This document shows, piece after piece, positions 50,930 through 61,265 of a DNA stretch of 64,000 bases. The stretch is from assembly GCA_037975125.1 (NCBI GenBank), contig CM075857.1, positions 19,794,997 to 19,858,996 of the forward strand, in the 5' to 3' direction. The notes under the pieces are model-generated. The model saw nothing but the letters and a program-made list of their open reading frames with translations. It made no database searches and was not told the origin of the DNA. How positions within the stretch are numbered: position 1 is the stretch's first letter; the number at the start of each line of letters is the position of its first letter. The stretch is from Latrodectus hesperus (Eukaryota; Arthropoda; Arachnida; Araneae; Theridiidae). Made by a program: the position numbers and the translations under genes.

Positions 50930-52752
50930 TTTATCGTTATAATGTTTATAGCCGAGCCATACTCTCTTTTATTTTTGATGATAACATGCTTTCCATCTAG
51001 AGCTCCAATACAATTTGGGAAGTTCCACTTCTGTTGAAACCCTTCTGCAATTTTTTTCCAATCATCTGTATCTCTGGGTACCTAAAAATAAAGAAATAAT
51101 TATTAAAATTGAAAATGAGGAATATACATGTAGAAAAAAAGAAATGAAATTAGAAAAAACTTTTTCTAATGATTGAAATAAATATTTTTCTATCAAGTTT
51201 TCTTCCAGCAGATTACCATTTTTATGTTCTCAACAATCAATGTTTGTATAAATTGAAAACCAACTTTAAAGATTATAATTTATGGTTAAAAGGAAGAAAT
51301 AAATTCAACTGATTTTTCATTTTTGAAAAATTTATTGCATCTTAAATATATGCAATAGTATAATTATGGGATGAATTATATTCCATAATTTTATGTTACA
51401 TAATAATTATGGCATAATCAATAATTTAATAGTTGTAAGATAATGCAAAAGAAAAAAAAAGAATTTAGCAAGTTAGGTTTTCCTAAAATTTTAAACTTTG
51501 TTTTTGTATTATTTGATGAATATTAATAATAAAAAGAATAAGGAAAAAATATGCATGAATATATCGACTCATTTCATAAAAATAAATTTCCATATTAGGA
51601 AACATTTATTTCACAACAGTATGTAGGTTTAAAACAAATTTCACTACCTAGTGGCAAAAAAGACTAAATGTTAAAACTGATTAATATTTTAAAATAATAA
51701 ATTAAGCAAGCTCACACATATAATATATTTTAAATTAATTATCCTGAATGCTATATAAGTAAAATTAATTACATTAAAAATTATGACAGTAAAATTATAT
51801 ATATATTTAAAAATACAAAATTAAAAAATATGTATCTTAACGTTAAACTTGCAGCTTTTTAAAAATTACCAGAATAGAATTTATTTAAAACATTCATTAT
51901 TCAATATTAACAGAAAAAAACCAAATTAAATTAACAATTTCAGCATTATGACAAATTAAAATAAATGCCCCCCAGATTATTAACTATTGCTAATATGGAA
52001 AAGAAAATATCTGATTATTTTTGAATGATTATTCGAAACTGTACTGATCTGACTTCAAATGTTGCATAAGTTATAGATGAAAATATCAAATTTTTATATA
52101 ATTATTTTCATAAGTAATATTTTTAGAAGCAATTTGAAACAGTTAATTTTTGCTTAATGAATATTATCATCACTATAAATCAAAAACACAAAAATGAAAT
52201 TTTAGCAACATATATACTTATTTTAATGAATTCTTTCAAAACTTCATAAATTGCTTCACAAGTTTCAGGAATGATAGCAGACAAGCTGCATCTTGTTATG
52301 CGAAACAAGTACTCCAGAGATGCATAAGAATCACCTGCAAAATATGCATTAATTTAGTTTAGATATAAACTTTGAGAAAGTGCAAACATTCTTATTTAGA
52401 ATAATTTCAAAGACACATCTGAAGCTAGATATCGTAAAGTGACAACAAGCCTCTCTTCAACAGGTATCACTTCTCGCATTAATGTGTTTTTTTTTTCCAA
52501 CATATGGTTTATTTTTTTTAGTAAAAAATCAAAACTGCCTTTATCCATTCTTACAAAGTTTTTAAAAGCCTATGAATCTATGATCTCTAATTCTTTTAAT
52601 AGGCAATAATAAGCACCAAACGATGGCCGATTTGACAGCCATTTAGTCCACACTGATCTATTATTACTTTTTTATTTATTTATTTTTTTCGATAATAATG
52701 AAGCAGCAGCCACTACAGTCATTATTGTTACGGTTTTTAAATCCTCATTCAT
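50930..52752 (-). pseudogene. HARBI1-like DDE transposase (partial, broken)
   Basis: Start ATG at 52752 (MNEDLKTV). The first part, to about 52430, reads RSVWTKWLSNRPSFGAYYCL and ends EERLVVTLRYLAS. The second exon starts at 52334 (GDSYASLEYLFRITR, CEAIYEVLKEFIK). The third starts at 51081 (VPRDTDDWKKIAEGFQQKWN, then FPNCIGALDGKHV with the first catalytic Asp). Two in-frame stops lie in the first part. The remaining DDE region is missing after about 50930. The likely donors of both introns read AT where GT is expected. This is the DDE_4-type nuclease of PIF/Harbinger elements. Confidence 0.8.
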
Positions 52753-52909
52753 ATTAAAAATAGAAAGTAAATAAAGTGAACAGCAACAACTGAAAACTAA
52801 AAGCGAAACTACGATAAATGTTAAAATATCGATTCGGAGAAATCGGAACGTGTAAACACTACTCTCGGATCGATTATCCGAGAAACTCGGAATGTATAAA
52901 CAGGCTTTT

Positions 52910-53600
52910 AGGTTCTATATACATCAGCTTGAATCCTAAAACTCGGCAGACAAAACTTTGTGTTGAATATTTTTACTTTCCTGGATCTTTGTTCCCGCCA
53001 ATGTACGAGGAGCTATAGCACTGCGCCGTCTATGAAGAGAATGTACAATGATTCTAAAAATGCAATATAGAACTTTAAGGCATAATAAACCGAAATTCTT
53101 CAGAAGATTTGGCACAAAATATTTTTATTGAGGAAAAAAGTTTTCAAATGATTATTTCACAAAAAAGGTAATATTAATGCTATATATTAACGCCTATTTT
53201 TCAATGAAATATTAATAGTATATCTTGTTCGAGTACTAAACGCTGTATATAAAAACCAATTTTTTTTTTTTTCAAATTTCGACTGAATCTTAGGAGCAAG
53301 CTCGGGTTCCAAATCCGTTAAACATGTAGATTATTTCGCTGGAAAGGATTCTTGCTGATTTTAAGACTTAACCTGATGTGTACAAGCTCTAAATTTGTTT
53401 GGAGTTTTAGTAACACTTGAAGCTTTTGGTGTTTCGATTAAAAAAAAAAAAAAGAAATACTTGTGGAACGCATTTCCTTGAAATGTTTGTTTGAAGCTGT
53501 TATATGAAAAAATTAGATTTTATTTTCGAAGTGAATAAAATTTGAATTTTTGAAACTCACCGTAAAAAATTGACATTAACAATAAAATTTATCATTTATT
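52910..53600. other. Spacer, no gene seen
   Basis: AT-rich; a 66-codon open frame at 52818-53018 overlaps the Harbinger end and is not a gene. Confidence 0.5.
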
Positions 53601-53604
53601 TGTT

Positions 53605-53975
53605 GTTGTTACTTATGACACTTGGACAAGCCAAGCTCGCTATGCCTTGGCAATGCGAATTTATGTTAATAGGGAGCGTCTTTCGTTTTTAATCAGAGCA
53701 CCATGAAGGTTAAAGTACGTCTTTGCTCTTTTTTAAATTTTTGTTAATTTTTTTAAATTTTTTAAACTTTTTTAAATTTTTTTTAAAAGAAAAGGAAATT
53801 TTCTCCAGACCATTGCACCCATGGTAACTGCTCAACTACCGACCACAGGACTTTCGATTCCACAGATTTAACGAGCACGTATATCGCATGTACTCGGTGG
53901 GTCTTTAGCGGCATTGGGAATCGAACCACATCCTTCTGGATGGAAAGCCGATACCCTAACCACTAGGCCCTATCG
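53605..53975 (-). repeat. SINE-like dispersed repeat, copy 2
   Basis: On the minus strand the high-coordinate end reads GGCCTAGTGGTTAGGGTATC (A-box region) and GTGGTTCGATTCCCAATGCC (B box GTTCGATTC), the head of a tRNA-derived SINE. The body shares blocks with 44806..45174. A T-rich, partly periodic stretch at about 53728-53790 replaces part of the body. Confidence 0.8.
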
Positions 53976-54159
53976 TTTATATAAATGATAAAAACGAATT
54001 TACTTAATTTTATGCAAAAACGTTCGTTTCCTTTTATAATAATTATTATTATTGATAGAAAAGAATAGGTATTTATGATTGAGAGAAAAATATGCAAACA
54101 TCAAGCTTTCTTAATTATGTGTATTTTTATTGATTTTTAACTTTTGTTGGCAGATTCGT

Positions 54160-54700
54160 CGACAATAGTTAGTGGGTCCCATAATGTCTGAGAGAAGGAA
54201 TATGCTAGATTCGTTAAAGTGGTGGTCAGTCGGATGGATGGAAATGGGGTTGTCACAAGGTTAATGCTGATAGACGCCTTAATATGTCTCTCGGTGTACT
54301 CAACCATCTATGAAATCAACATCAAACCAAAATTTCTGTGTCCAGAAATGTTCTAGGCCGGCAATAAGCTATAGCACAAGCAGAATACAGTTTTATAACT
54401 CTTTCGGCCAAAAAGAGAAGAATTTTTGTGTCGCAACTTTTTGCAGACCACTTTGTAGCAACAGGGGGACCTGTCTGCTTGCACCGTGCGAAGGTCTTCA
54501 CCATCAAGTTCTTATGCAAAACGATCAGTTATGTGTGTTTCCCTAACAAGATGACAGAAAAGGGCCCGTGTATCTTGAGCAACAAAATACGTTTCCTGAA
54601 ACAGACAACGATGGGCTTCTGTATTTTTTACGGATGAATCTAAATTCACACGCGAGAATGGTTCAGAACAGGTACTGATCTGGAGAAAATAAAAAGCACC
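54160..54700 (+). pseudogene. Tc1-like transposase remnant
   Basis: Fragments in several frames follow a Tc1-like order: VGWMEMGLSQG (helix-turn-helix entry), YVSRCTQPSM, then near 54480-54650 VMCVSLTR, RARVS, ATKYVS, NRQRWASVFFTDESKFT, with FTDES holding the first catalytic Asp. It stops near 54680, about where homology to the exon-1 duplication begins, so the C-terminal half is lost. Confidence 0.6.
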
Positions 54701-54894
54701 ATAAAGTTAATATTTACTTTCAAATTTTTTTCTACGTTATTTACTATAAAATATCTATTTCATTCTTAGAAAAATAATAAAAACATCAAAGTTTAAAATA
54801 TTAAAGTGAATAATATAGATATTTTGGTAAAACTAAATTTATAATGAAAGCATTCACACATATCACTAGTTCATAATGAAGAAAAACAGAAATA

Positions 54895-56003
54895 CAGGTA
54901 ACCCTCCTATAACACGGTTTCGCTATAACACGATTCGTAAATTGCGGGAAAATTCCTATAACACGGTTTTGTTCCAATGTTAGAGCTTGTTATCGGTCGG
55001 CGGAAACATGTTCACTCCTTACTTCTTTTCTAGGTTAGCGGCGACTCTCCGCGTCTTATTTATTTATTTAAAGATTGGTTTTCAAATTGTTTTGTGCCAA
55101 GCGTTGAGCGTTATTTAAGGCAGAAAATTTGAGCTTTAAGGTGCTATTACTTTTAGATAACGCTCCATGCCACCCACAAGATTTGACTCATCCCAACGTC
55201 AGAATAGTGTTCCTACCACCTACCACTACTTCGTTGCTCCAACCATTGGATCAAGATCCTTTAAAACGTATTATATAAGAAGATCCTTACAGTGGATTTT
55301 AGACGCAACCGATTCAGAATCAATTAGCGTAATGACATGCGTGAAACATCAGAAAACAAAATTGGTGCCATATTAAAAGTCGCTAAATCAATAGGAGGAA
55401 AAGGTTTTGTGGCTACTGATGATATGGCTACTGATATGATATGTGCAGTTAAGAATTTAACATTAAAAGAATTACAAGAAGGCCTATGCTTAGCGGAAAA
55501 TCTCGAGTCATTTTTCTTGAAAACAAACCCTTCCGCGGAAAGAAGTCGAAAATTCAAAAGGGAGCTGCAAAACTGTTTAACTCCATACCGCGAAATTTAC
55601 AATGACCTAGAACTAGTCAGCAAAGTTCGATTACAGATTTTAATAAGAGAGGAAAACATACAAAAACTTTAAATAGAGAAAAAAGTTCTGAAAGTGAAGG
55701 CGATATCGTTCCACCCAAAAAACGTTCTCGGTTGATTGTACTGAGCAGTACTGACGACGAATAAATTCATTAAATTTGGGTTGCGTTAGATTAAAATATT
55801 TTTTTCTTACTTTGTGTTGGATATACATTTATTATTTAATAAAAATTAAGTTGTTTATGTCGAATTAAAAAGAATATTTGTTTTTAATAAGTTTTTGGAA
55901 CGTAACCCCCTTTTTGTACTAGTTCTGGGTCTCATACAACACGATTTCACACAACACGGCATTTTGTAGGAACCTAACTACCGTGTTATAGGAGGGTTAC
56001 CTG
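54895..56003 (+). mobile_element. Tigger/pogo-like DNA transposon, internally deleted
   Basis: Perfect 24-bp terminal inverted repeats, beginning CAGGTAACCCTCCTATAACA, occur at both ends. TA flanks at 54893-54894 and 56004-56005, as for pogo/Tigger members of Tc1/mariner. Further CACGG motifs lie just inside both ends. At 1109 bp it is shorter than an autonomous Tigger, and only a transposase C-terminal part remains. It is inserted in the copied intron-1 part of the exon-1 duplication. Confidence 0.88.
55337..55672 (+). pseudogene. C-terminal part of a Tigger-like transposase
   Basis: A 111-codon open frame whose KNLTLKELQEGLCLAENLES and later lysine-rich helices fit the tail after the DDE domain of Tigger/pogo proteins. 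The preceding frame at 55167-55376 reads LDATDSESISVMTCVKH, probably the same tail upstream of a frameshift. No DDE domain or DNA-binding domain remains, so it cannot be a transposase. Identification rests mainly on the element ends and is moderate. Confidence 0.5.
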
Positions 56004-56386
56004 TAATATAAATTAAAGAAAAAGATAAAAACTTACAAATACATAGATATTTCTTAATCTTTATTTAAAAGGTTACAAAACTTCCTTCATAATATTAGGA
56101 ATATCAAATGAAACAATAAGTTACAACAAACAAAAATTTAAAATATATAGTAAACTCAAAATATTTTACATTAATTTAATATTTTTAAACTTTTTTTCAG
56201 TTGAGAAATGAAGGAAGAAATTATTTTAGCAGTTGATGCTCCAGTAATTAAAATAGTTTGTCCAATCTTATCTTGTGTGTGATGAACATCACAAACTTCC
56301 ATAGTAAGTTTTCTGTATAATTTTGGAAGGCCAATATAGAGGACCACAGCTCCAACCACTGATGTTGATACTAATGTCGATGTCAA

Positions 56387-57214
56387 ACCAGCCTATCTGT
56401 AAGCCTTGGGCGATACGCTACGGTCTTCCAGGCAGAAGCTTTGGCCATTATCCACTGTCTGCGACGGTAAGCGGATTCTCATTTTTAGTGACAGTCAAGC
56501 CGCTTTAAAAGGGCTCAGTTCTTTCGAAATCAAATCTAAAATGATTTTGGAATGTAGAAACCTTCTTACAGAACTGGCAACTAGAAACAAGGTGATCCTT
56601 GTATGGGTGCCAGGGCACAAAGGTATCGAAGGTAATGAAAGGGCTGATGAACTTGCTAAACAAGGATTGTCTTTTGCTTCCATTGGTGCAGAACCTTTTT
56701 GTGGGATCAATTTGAAGACCGCAAAAACCAATGTTCTTAGATGGGAAAAACGGAAGATGTATGAAGCTTGGTTCAACACTCCTGGTCAAACCCACGCTAA
56801 AAGTATGATCTGTGGATCATCAGCGAGGATTGCCTCTGAAATTCTAAGATGCTCTAGGCAGAAGATACGTTTAATCGTAGGCTTCATAACTGGGCACTAC
56901 TATTTCAGAAAACACCTCCATAAAATGGGACTGTTTCAGCAAGGTTGCAGGAAATGTCATACGCAAGAGGAAACGGCCAAGCATATCATTTTCGAATGCG
57001 AGGCTCTTGCCCTCCCTAGATTAACTTCTTTAGGCATCATCCATACTAGAGAGTTACACCTAGACTTCATTAAAGGGTTATCGGACTTTATTAACAAAGT
57101 GGGTGACCCGAGTAACTGGAACTGGGAAACATTGGGTTTGGAGTTAATAGTACAAAATGCTGATAAAAGCAGAGGTGCCCAATGACATACAAACCCAACT
57201 CTAAGAAGAAGAAG
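56387..57214 (+). mobile_element. 5'-truncated non-LTR retrotransposon with RNase H
   Basis: An 828-bp insertion flanked by an exact 14-bp target duplication (AATGTCGATGTCAA at 56373-56386 and 57215-57228). It ends TAAGAAGAAGAAG, a GAA-type tail. It holds only the end of ORF2. The 54-bp insertion at 19305..19358 is the same family. Confidence 0.92.
56406..57185 (+). pseudogene. RNase H and C-terminal domain of a non-LTR ORF2
   Basis: RNase H features appear in order: VFQAEALAIIHCL (Glu, in a different frame near 56430-56465), IFSDSQAALKGL (Asp), VLVWVPGHKGIEGNERADEL (His and last Asp). The first catalytic Asp is beyond the 5' truncation and a frameshift near 56466 separates the Glu from the rest. 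After it comes a long C-terminal part with FITGHYYFRKHLHKMG and CRKCHTQEETAKHIIFEC, a zinc-binding C..C...H...C pattern. It ends at 57185 just before the GAA tail. The frame from RNase H to the stop is open, so this insertion is fairly young. Confidence 0.85.
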
Positions 57215-57450
57215 AATGTCGATGTCAACCCTATGTCTTTATAAGTAATTATTTCAGGCTTTGTAAATGAACTGCAATGTTTTTTAATTATAAATAACAT
57301 TTATTTATGTAATTATAAAAAACTAACTTATAACTTTTATTAATGAACAGTTTTTTACAGAAAATAAAAATTTACGCAAAGTATTTTAAATGAAAGCTTA
57401 ATTTATCTTTAGTAAGTAAGCTACTGATTATTTTATATAATTAATCTAGG

Positions 57451-57657
57451 TTATTTTTGTACTATTTTGATTTCTGGGGTTGGAATAAATAATTTAATTA
57501 AACATAAATATTTGTGTTCAGTACAAGATAGTTCCAGTCTTACATTAATCCTTGGTAAATTGAGATTATCTGTAATGTAATTTCTTTTGAGTATCGGGAC
57601 CCAATGTGTTGCATTAAACACAATGTTCTGGATTTCAGTTGTTGATAATAATTTCAA
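57451..57657 (-). other. Open frame in duplicated upstream DNA, unknown
   Basis: A 68-codon minus frame without an ATG at its start (it begins TTG, with a TGA four codons further upstream). It includes TTEIQNIVFNATHWVPILKR and LPRINVRLELSC. The parental segment (about 33036-33240) is similar but has one extra base and several stops. It may be the relic of an older coding sequence or chance. No family recognised. Confidence 0.3.
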
Positions 57658-57980
57658 ATCACTCCCATTTCATAAAATGAAAGAAAATGATTTGTATACA
57701 AAAATTTATTGAGAACAAATTTATATAATTTAAACAATTAATGCAGTTTATAATGCATATTTATTAATTAGACTTCACTAATTGTCACGATGTATAAATG
57801 TTAATTTTCTCTTAGTAATGAAATAGTTTATAAATAGCTACACATCGAATTTATCCCAAGAGTGTGCAATGAATGAGTGATTTAACACAGCCATTCAATT
57901 AATCACAATATTTAATTAATTGGAGCAATAACCAAAGATTAAAACGTGATAGTCCATTCTAGCAAACACATTTACAGAAC

Positions 57981-58920
57981 TTGCTGTATCCTTATGTTGA
58001 GTCCTTCTGCTTGACACCTTTGATAAACCCTGCGTTTGGCCTCCAAGGAGTCACTTTCTATCCCAACGATGCAAGTAAAAAGTCGGACCACCCATACTTA
58101 CTAAAGCAATTGGCTCTAGAGACAATTGACAAGATTCCTATCGGAGCAGCCAGGGCTTATACTCATGGAAGTAAATTGAAGACCAATACAACTGACAGCG
58201 GAGTATGTATTGAACTCCCCAACCATTCCATCAAGCTTCAAAAAAGAACTGCTGACCACACGTCCGTCTTCAGAACGGAACTCATCGCTATCATGAGTGG
58301 ACTTTCTTTGTTAGCTAACAATACACAAAATGATTTCTCGGAGATATGGATCCTTACAGACAGTCGATCCTCGATCCAGCACCTTTTCAATTGGCAATCC
58401 ATCGGCGACAGTACTAGTAGAAGTATTCTACTCTTGTTGAAAAGCCTTTCAGTTCAACACCCAATACACCTCCAGTGGGACCCTCGCATATTGGTTTGCC
58501 TGGGAATGAAGTAGCCGACGACCTTGAAAAGGCTGCCGCCAGTAATCCTTTGAACCCGGAAGATCGCATGGCACTAACACCATCAGAGATCTCTTTCATT
58601 CTAAACAACTTACTTCTCAAACCTGCGCTGACCCTCCTGCTCACCCTTGGTACTTCTAAAGACATCCTGGAACCGCCACAACATTTAAGGGTTCCAGAGT
58701 ACATCAGACGACACTGTCTCGACTTTCTACTGGCCACTTGAAGTGTATGATCTTTGAAGACGGTGAAAGAAAATACCCAACATGCTCCAAGTGTGACAAT
58801 GCTTCGTTTTGCCCGCAACACATCTTGAAGTGCTTGGGGTTTTCTCGTGAGGAGGCTGTGAAAAGTCCACATCTGCTTTTGGACTTTTTGGCTGTCTATG
58901 ATCTCATGGATCTGGTCTAG
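57981..58920 (+). pseudogene. RNase H and zinc-tail domain of non-LTR ORF2
   Basis: The first frame, to 58514, carries AYTHGSKLK, where the usual first catalytic Asp (YTDGS) is His. It then has FRTELIAIMSGL (Glu) and IWILTDSRSS (Asp). A frameshift near 58480 leads to GPSHIGLPGNEVADDLEKAA (His and last Asp) in the frame 58475-58741. A further shift gives 58738-58920 with CSKC, CPQHILKC and the terminal LLDFLAVYDLMDLV before TAG. RNase H removes element RNA during retrotransposition. With one catalytic residue replaced and two frameshifts it is inactive. Confidence 0.82.
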
Positions 58921-58936
58921 TTCCACTAGACCAGAT
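58910..58936 (+). other. Stem-loop at the ORF2 stop codon
   Basis: Perfect 11-bp stem ATCTGGTCTAG / CTAGACCAGAT with 5-nt loop TTCCA. The left arm contains the last codons and the TAG stop of the non-LTR ORF. It is likely an RNA structure in the element 3' end that could be recognised by its reverse transcriptase. Confidence 0.8.
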
Positions 58937-58959
58937 GGGGATTAGTTTCACCACCATTC

Positions 58960-60430
58960 TATTAATACGAAAGAATCTTAGAGCAAAGAACAACTTTGCC
59001 CTAAGCACGAAAACACAACCACTTTCAAATGCTTCCCTTGATTAAATCAATAGGAAGAAAAGAATCTTTTTTCATCGATGTGAATTATAAGCTCATTCAG
59101 TAGATAACATGTTCATTATAATACTAAGCTTTATAATCAAATAATCAACTGATAATTTAATTATAAGATTCAGTGTTAAAATTACTCGAATTAATGAAAA
59201 TAATTTAAATAACACATTGAATATAAGTGCAATATATGAAGTATATGAATGGACCTTTTGGGAATAGAACATAATTTTTTTATTAAATACTTTATCGAAA
59301 AAAATATTATAAATTCTTATACTTAGGACGGAGCTGACAGCCGAATGCAGATCAGCAGTGGTTCAGCAGACCGTTTCCAATTTTGGAGTTGAATATTTCT
59401 TGTGATTCCTAGTGTAAATCATGAAACAATATTCTGTGTACAAACTGTATACGCATAAATAATGCAAAACCACGTGATGCTCATACGACGATACAAAATG
59501 TTTTCATCTTTCTAAACGTGAATAAAAACAATTTTCTAAAGCAGCTTGCAGTGTCATTTTGTCTTCCAGTGGATAGATGACTAATTACTTCGTTATTATT
59601 GATTTCCTATAAAAATCGTCAATAACTTCAACATGTGTTTGTTTCCATGAAAATAATTATAAAGCATACTTAAACAAATGAATAACTGATACCGTCAATT
59701 TCGGAGTGGCTGTTAATTATCTTTTTGTAACAGGTTGGTTGGAATAAACATTCTCTCTCGACATTTATATATGTGAGAAATAGTGGCGCCCAATGCCATC
59801 AAAGACAGCATTTGCTTTTTAAACTTAAAAGTTTAAGAATATTGATGTAATCTCATTAAATATACTCAAAATATGATATAATAATCATTCACACTGAGAA
59901 ATTTGTGATACCAAATAAAAAATTAGCTTCTGTTAAGTACTGCTGGTAAAAATTTTTAATGTGAAATCGGGATTCTAATTAAGGTCACTATCAATCAAAT
60001 TAATTTTAATTACTGATATACATAAGCATGCCAAGTACTTTATTAATTTTTTCGTTTCCAAATTTTTTCCCGTTTCCAAATCATTTACTATGATATAACT
60101 AATAATAACTTTATTACACACAGGATTATGGTTTAGCATAACCAAGTAGTACTGCAGTGTTTTTTATAGCAATTTTTCTCGGGTTCGGCCCCAAATATAC
60201 AATATATATATATGAGTGTATATCTAAATATACAATGAGAGATGGCTGTTATACATCTTCCTGTTGTTCGTTGAAATGGGTCTTATCCACGTTTTTTCCT
60301 TTTCGACAAAAATATGCTCTGCAATCCGTGAAAACTCTTCCATGGAGAAAAATCCTGCAGTAGATAATAAAATGCTTTCCAACCACCTTGAGCTGTTTGA
60401 CCGTTGACTAACTGGTGTCAAACTATGGTG
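58960..60430. other. Spacer, no gene seen
   Basis: No recognised coding sequence. Short overlapping open frames on both strands at 60157-60466 resemble nothing I know. Confidence 0.45.
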
Positions 60431-60439
60431 TGATACTAG

Positions 60440-61265
60440 TTCATTGATGTCTAATGATAAGATCACAACAAGAATACATTCTTCAGAGTAGAAAGCTGTG
60501 GGATCGATTCCAGCTACTGATGAGCCTCAGACCATCTGTAAACATTTGTCGGTGTGAATGCTTATGATTTTGGCACAGATGCCGTATAATCCAGCATGCC
60601 AAATTCTGAGTTTGGTGATTCTTTTTGGCGTATTTTCTTATGCACTTAGCAAGCTGGTTTTATTATGTCATAGAGATGGAGACCTATAAGATTTACGTAG
60701 AAAAAAGTGATACTTTTAGGTTACCTCACGTGTGACATATGAATATTAGGAGAAAAGCAGTGGTGACGTGGTTGGTTGAAATATCGTTCTCACTATCAGA
60801 AAATATTGAATTCGAATCCCGACTTCCTCGAATCCTATCTATTACACACTGTCATATATCATTATGAGCTCCATTGGGGCAGTAGCTTCACATCGCTTCC
60901 CCTTAAGATCAACAAAGTGAAGCATCATTTGTCGTGGGCAGTGATTGGGAAGGTGACCACGTACACTCCCTCACTGGGTTGCTGGAGCTGCGTGGGGACA
61001 TGTTCACGTTAATATGTGGCGTCCAAAGTCCTTCCGCTGGTGGGGCGGGGATGTGGAGAGGAGGGTGCCAGCTCAGGTGTGACCTCGTCATCTGAACGGG
61101 GTTCAAAATGACGAGGCACTTGGTGATAGCCTCATATTCCAAATGCGTCAACCTAAAGTTACAGTCCGGGGCACACCTGCACCGCTCTGTATGTATGCCT
61201 GTCATGCATTATGGCATTGGGTATATCAAGGAGTTGCTTTGAATAAAATATGCTAGGTTCGCATC
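60440..61265 (+). repeat. SINE-like repeats, probably two adjacent
   Basis: Two B-box-like sequences occur: GGGATCGATTCCAGC near 60510 and GAATTCGAATCCCGAC near 60810. The second follows an A-box-like GTGGTTGGTTGAAATATC about 45 bases earlier. The following body, to about 61265, is clearly more GC-rich than its surroundings (GGTGGGGCGGGGATGTGG near 61040). No protein is supported. Confidence 0.5.

Larger units (their letters stand above)
48021..52905. mobile_element. PIF/Harbinger transposon with two convergent genes
   Basis: The ends are imperfect inverted repeats: GCCTGTTTACGCGTTCTGAG at 48021 versus GCCTGTTTATACATTCCGAG reading inward from 52905. Each is followed by TTTCTC and, further in, an AATCGGAA.GTGTAAACAC subterminal copy on both sides. 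Inside are a MADF/BESS-type protein on the plus strand and a DDE transposase on the minus strand, meeting near 50860-50930. This two-gene layout is the hallmark of PIF/Harbinger. A clear 3-bp target duplication was not found (flanks CCT and TTT). Both genes are broken. Confidence 0.8.
56230..57234 (-). pseudogene. Orphan exon 1 of RDH gene B, interrupted
   Basis: The minus strand matches residues 1-52 of gene B (TSTLVSTSVVGAVVLYIGL, later QTILITGAS). The start ATG is ATA at 57234-57232. The splice donor GT is CT at 56229-56228. Two codons are added in the VCDVHHTQD segment, so without the insert and one copy of its target duplication the exon is 163 nt against 157. A retrotransposon fragment splits it after the sixth codon. 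No exon 2-6 copy lies nearby. Confidence 0.9.
54700..57893 (-). repeat. Inverted segmental duplication of the RDH gene B 5' region
   Basis: With two insertions removed (54895-56003 and 56387-57214), the remaining ~1.24 kb aligns in reverse with 32794-34045 across upstream DNA, exon 1 and the start of intron 1. The match ends near 54700 and 57893. Confidence 0.85.
57970..58955 (+). mobile_element. 3' part of a second non-LTR retrotransposon
   Basis: A 5'-truncated ORF2 end with RNase H and a zinc-binding tail, followed by a stem-loop at the stop codon. It is a different family from the 56387 insertion. No tail or target duplication was resolved. It starts about 80 bp after the exon-1 duplication ends. 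Confidence 0.75.

Noticed and set aside
56505..56795. Long minus-strand frames opposite the RNase H domain
   Set aside because: They are antisense shadows of the plus-strand retrotransposon ORF.
58414..58926. 170-codon minus-strand frame
   Set aside because: Antisense of the non-LTR RNase H region; no recognisable protein.
60224..60466. Overlapping open frames on both strands
   Set aside because: No recognised domain, no splice context, next to SINE-like sequence.
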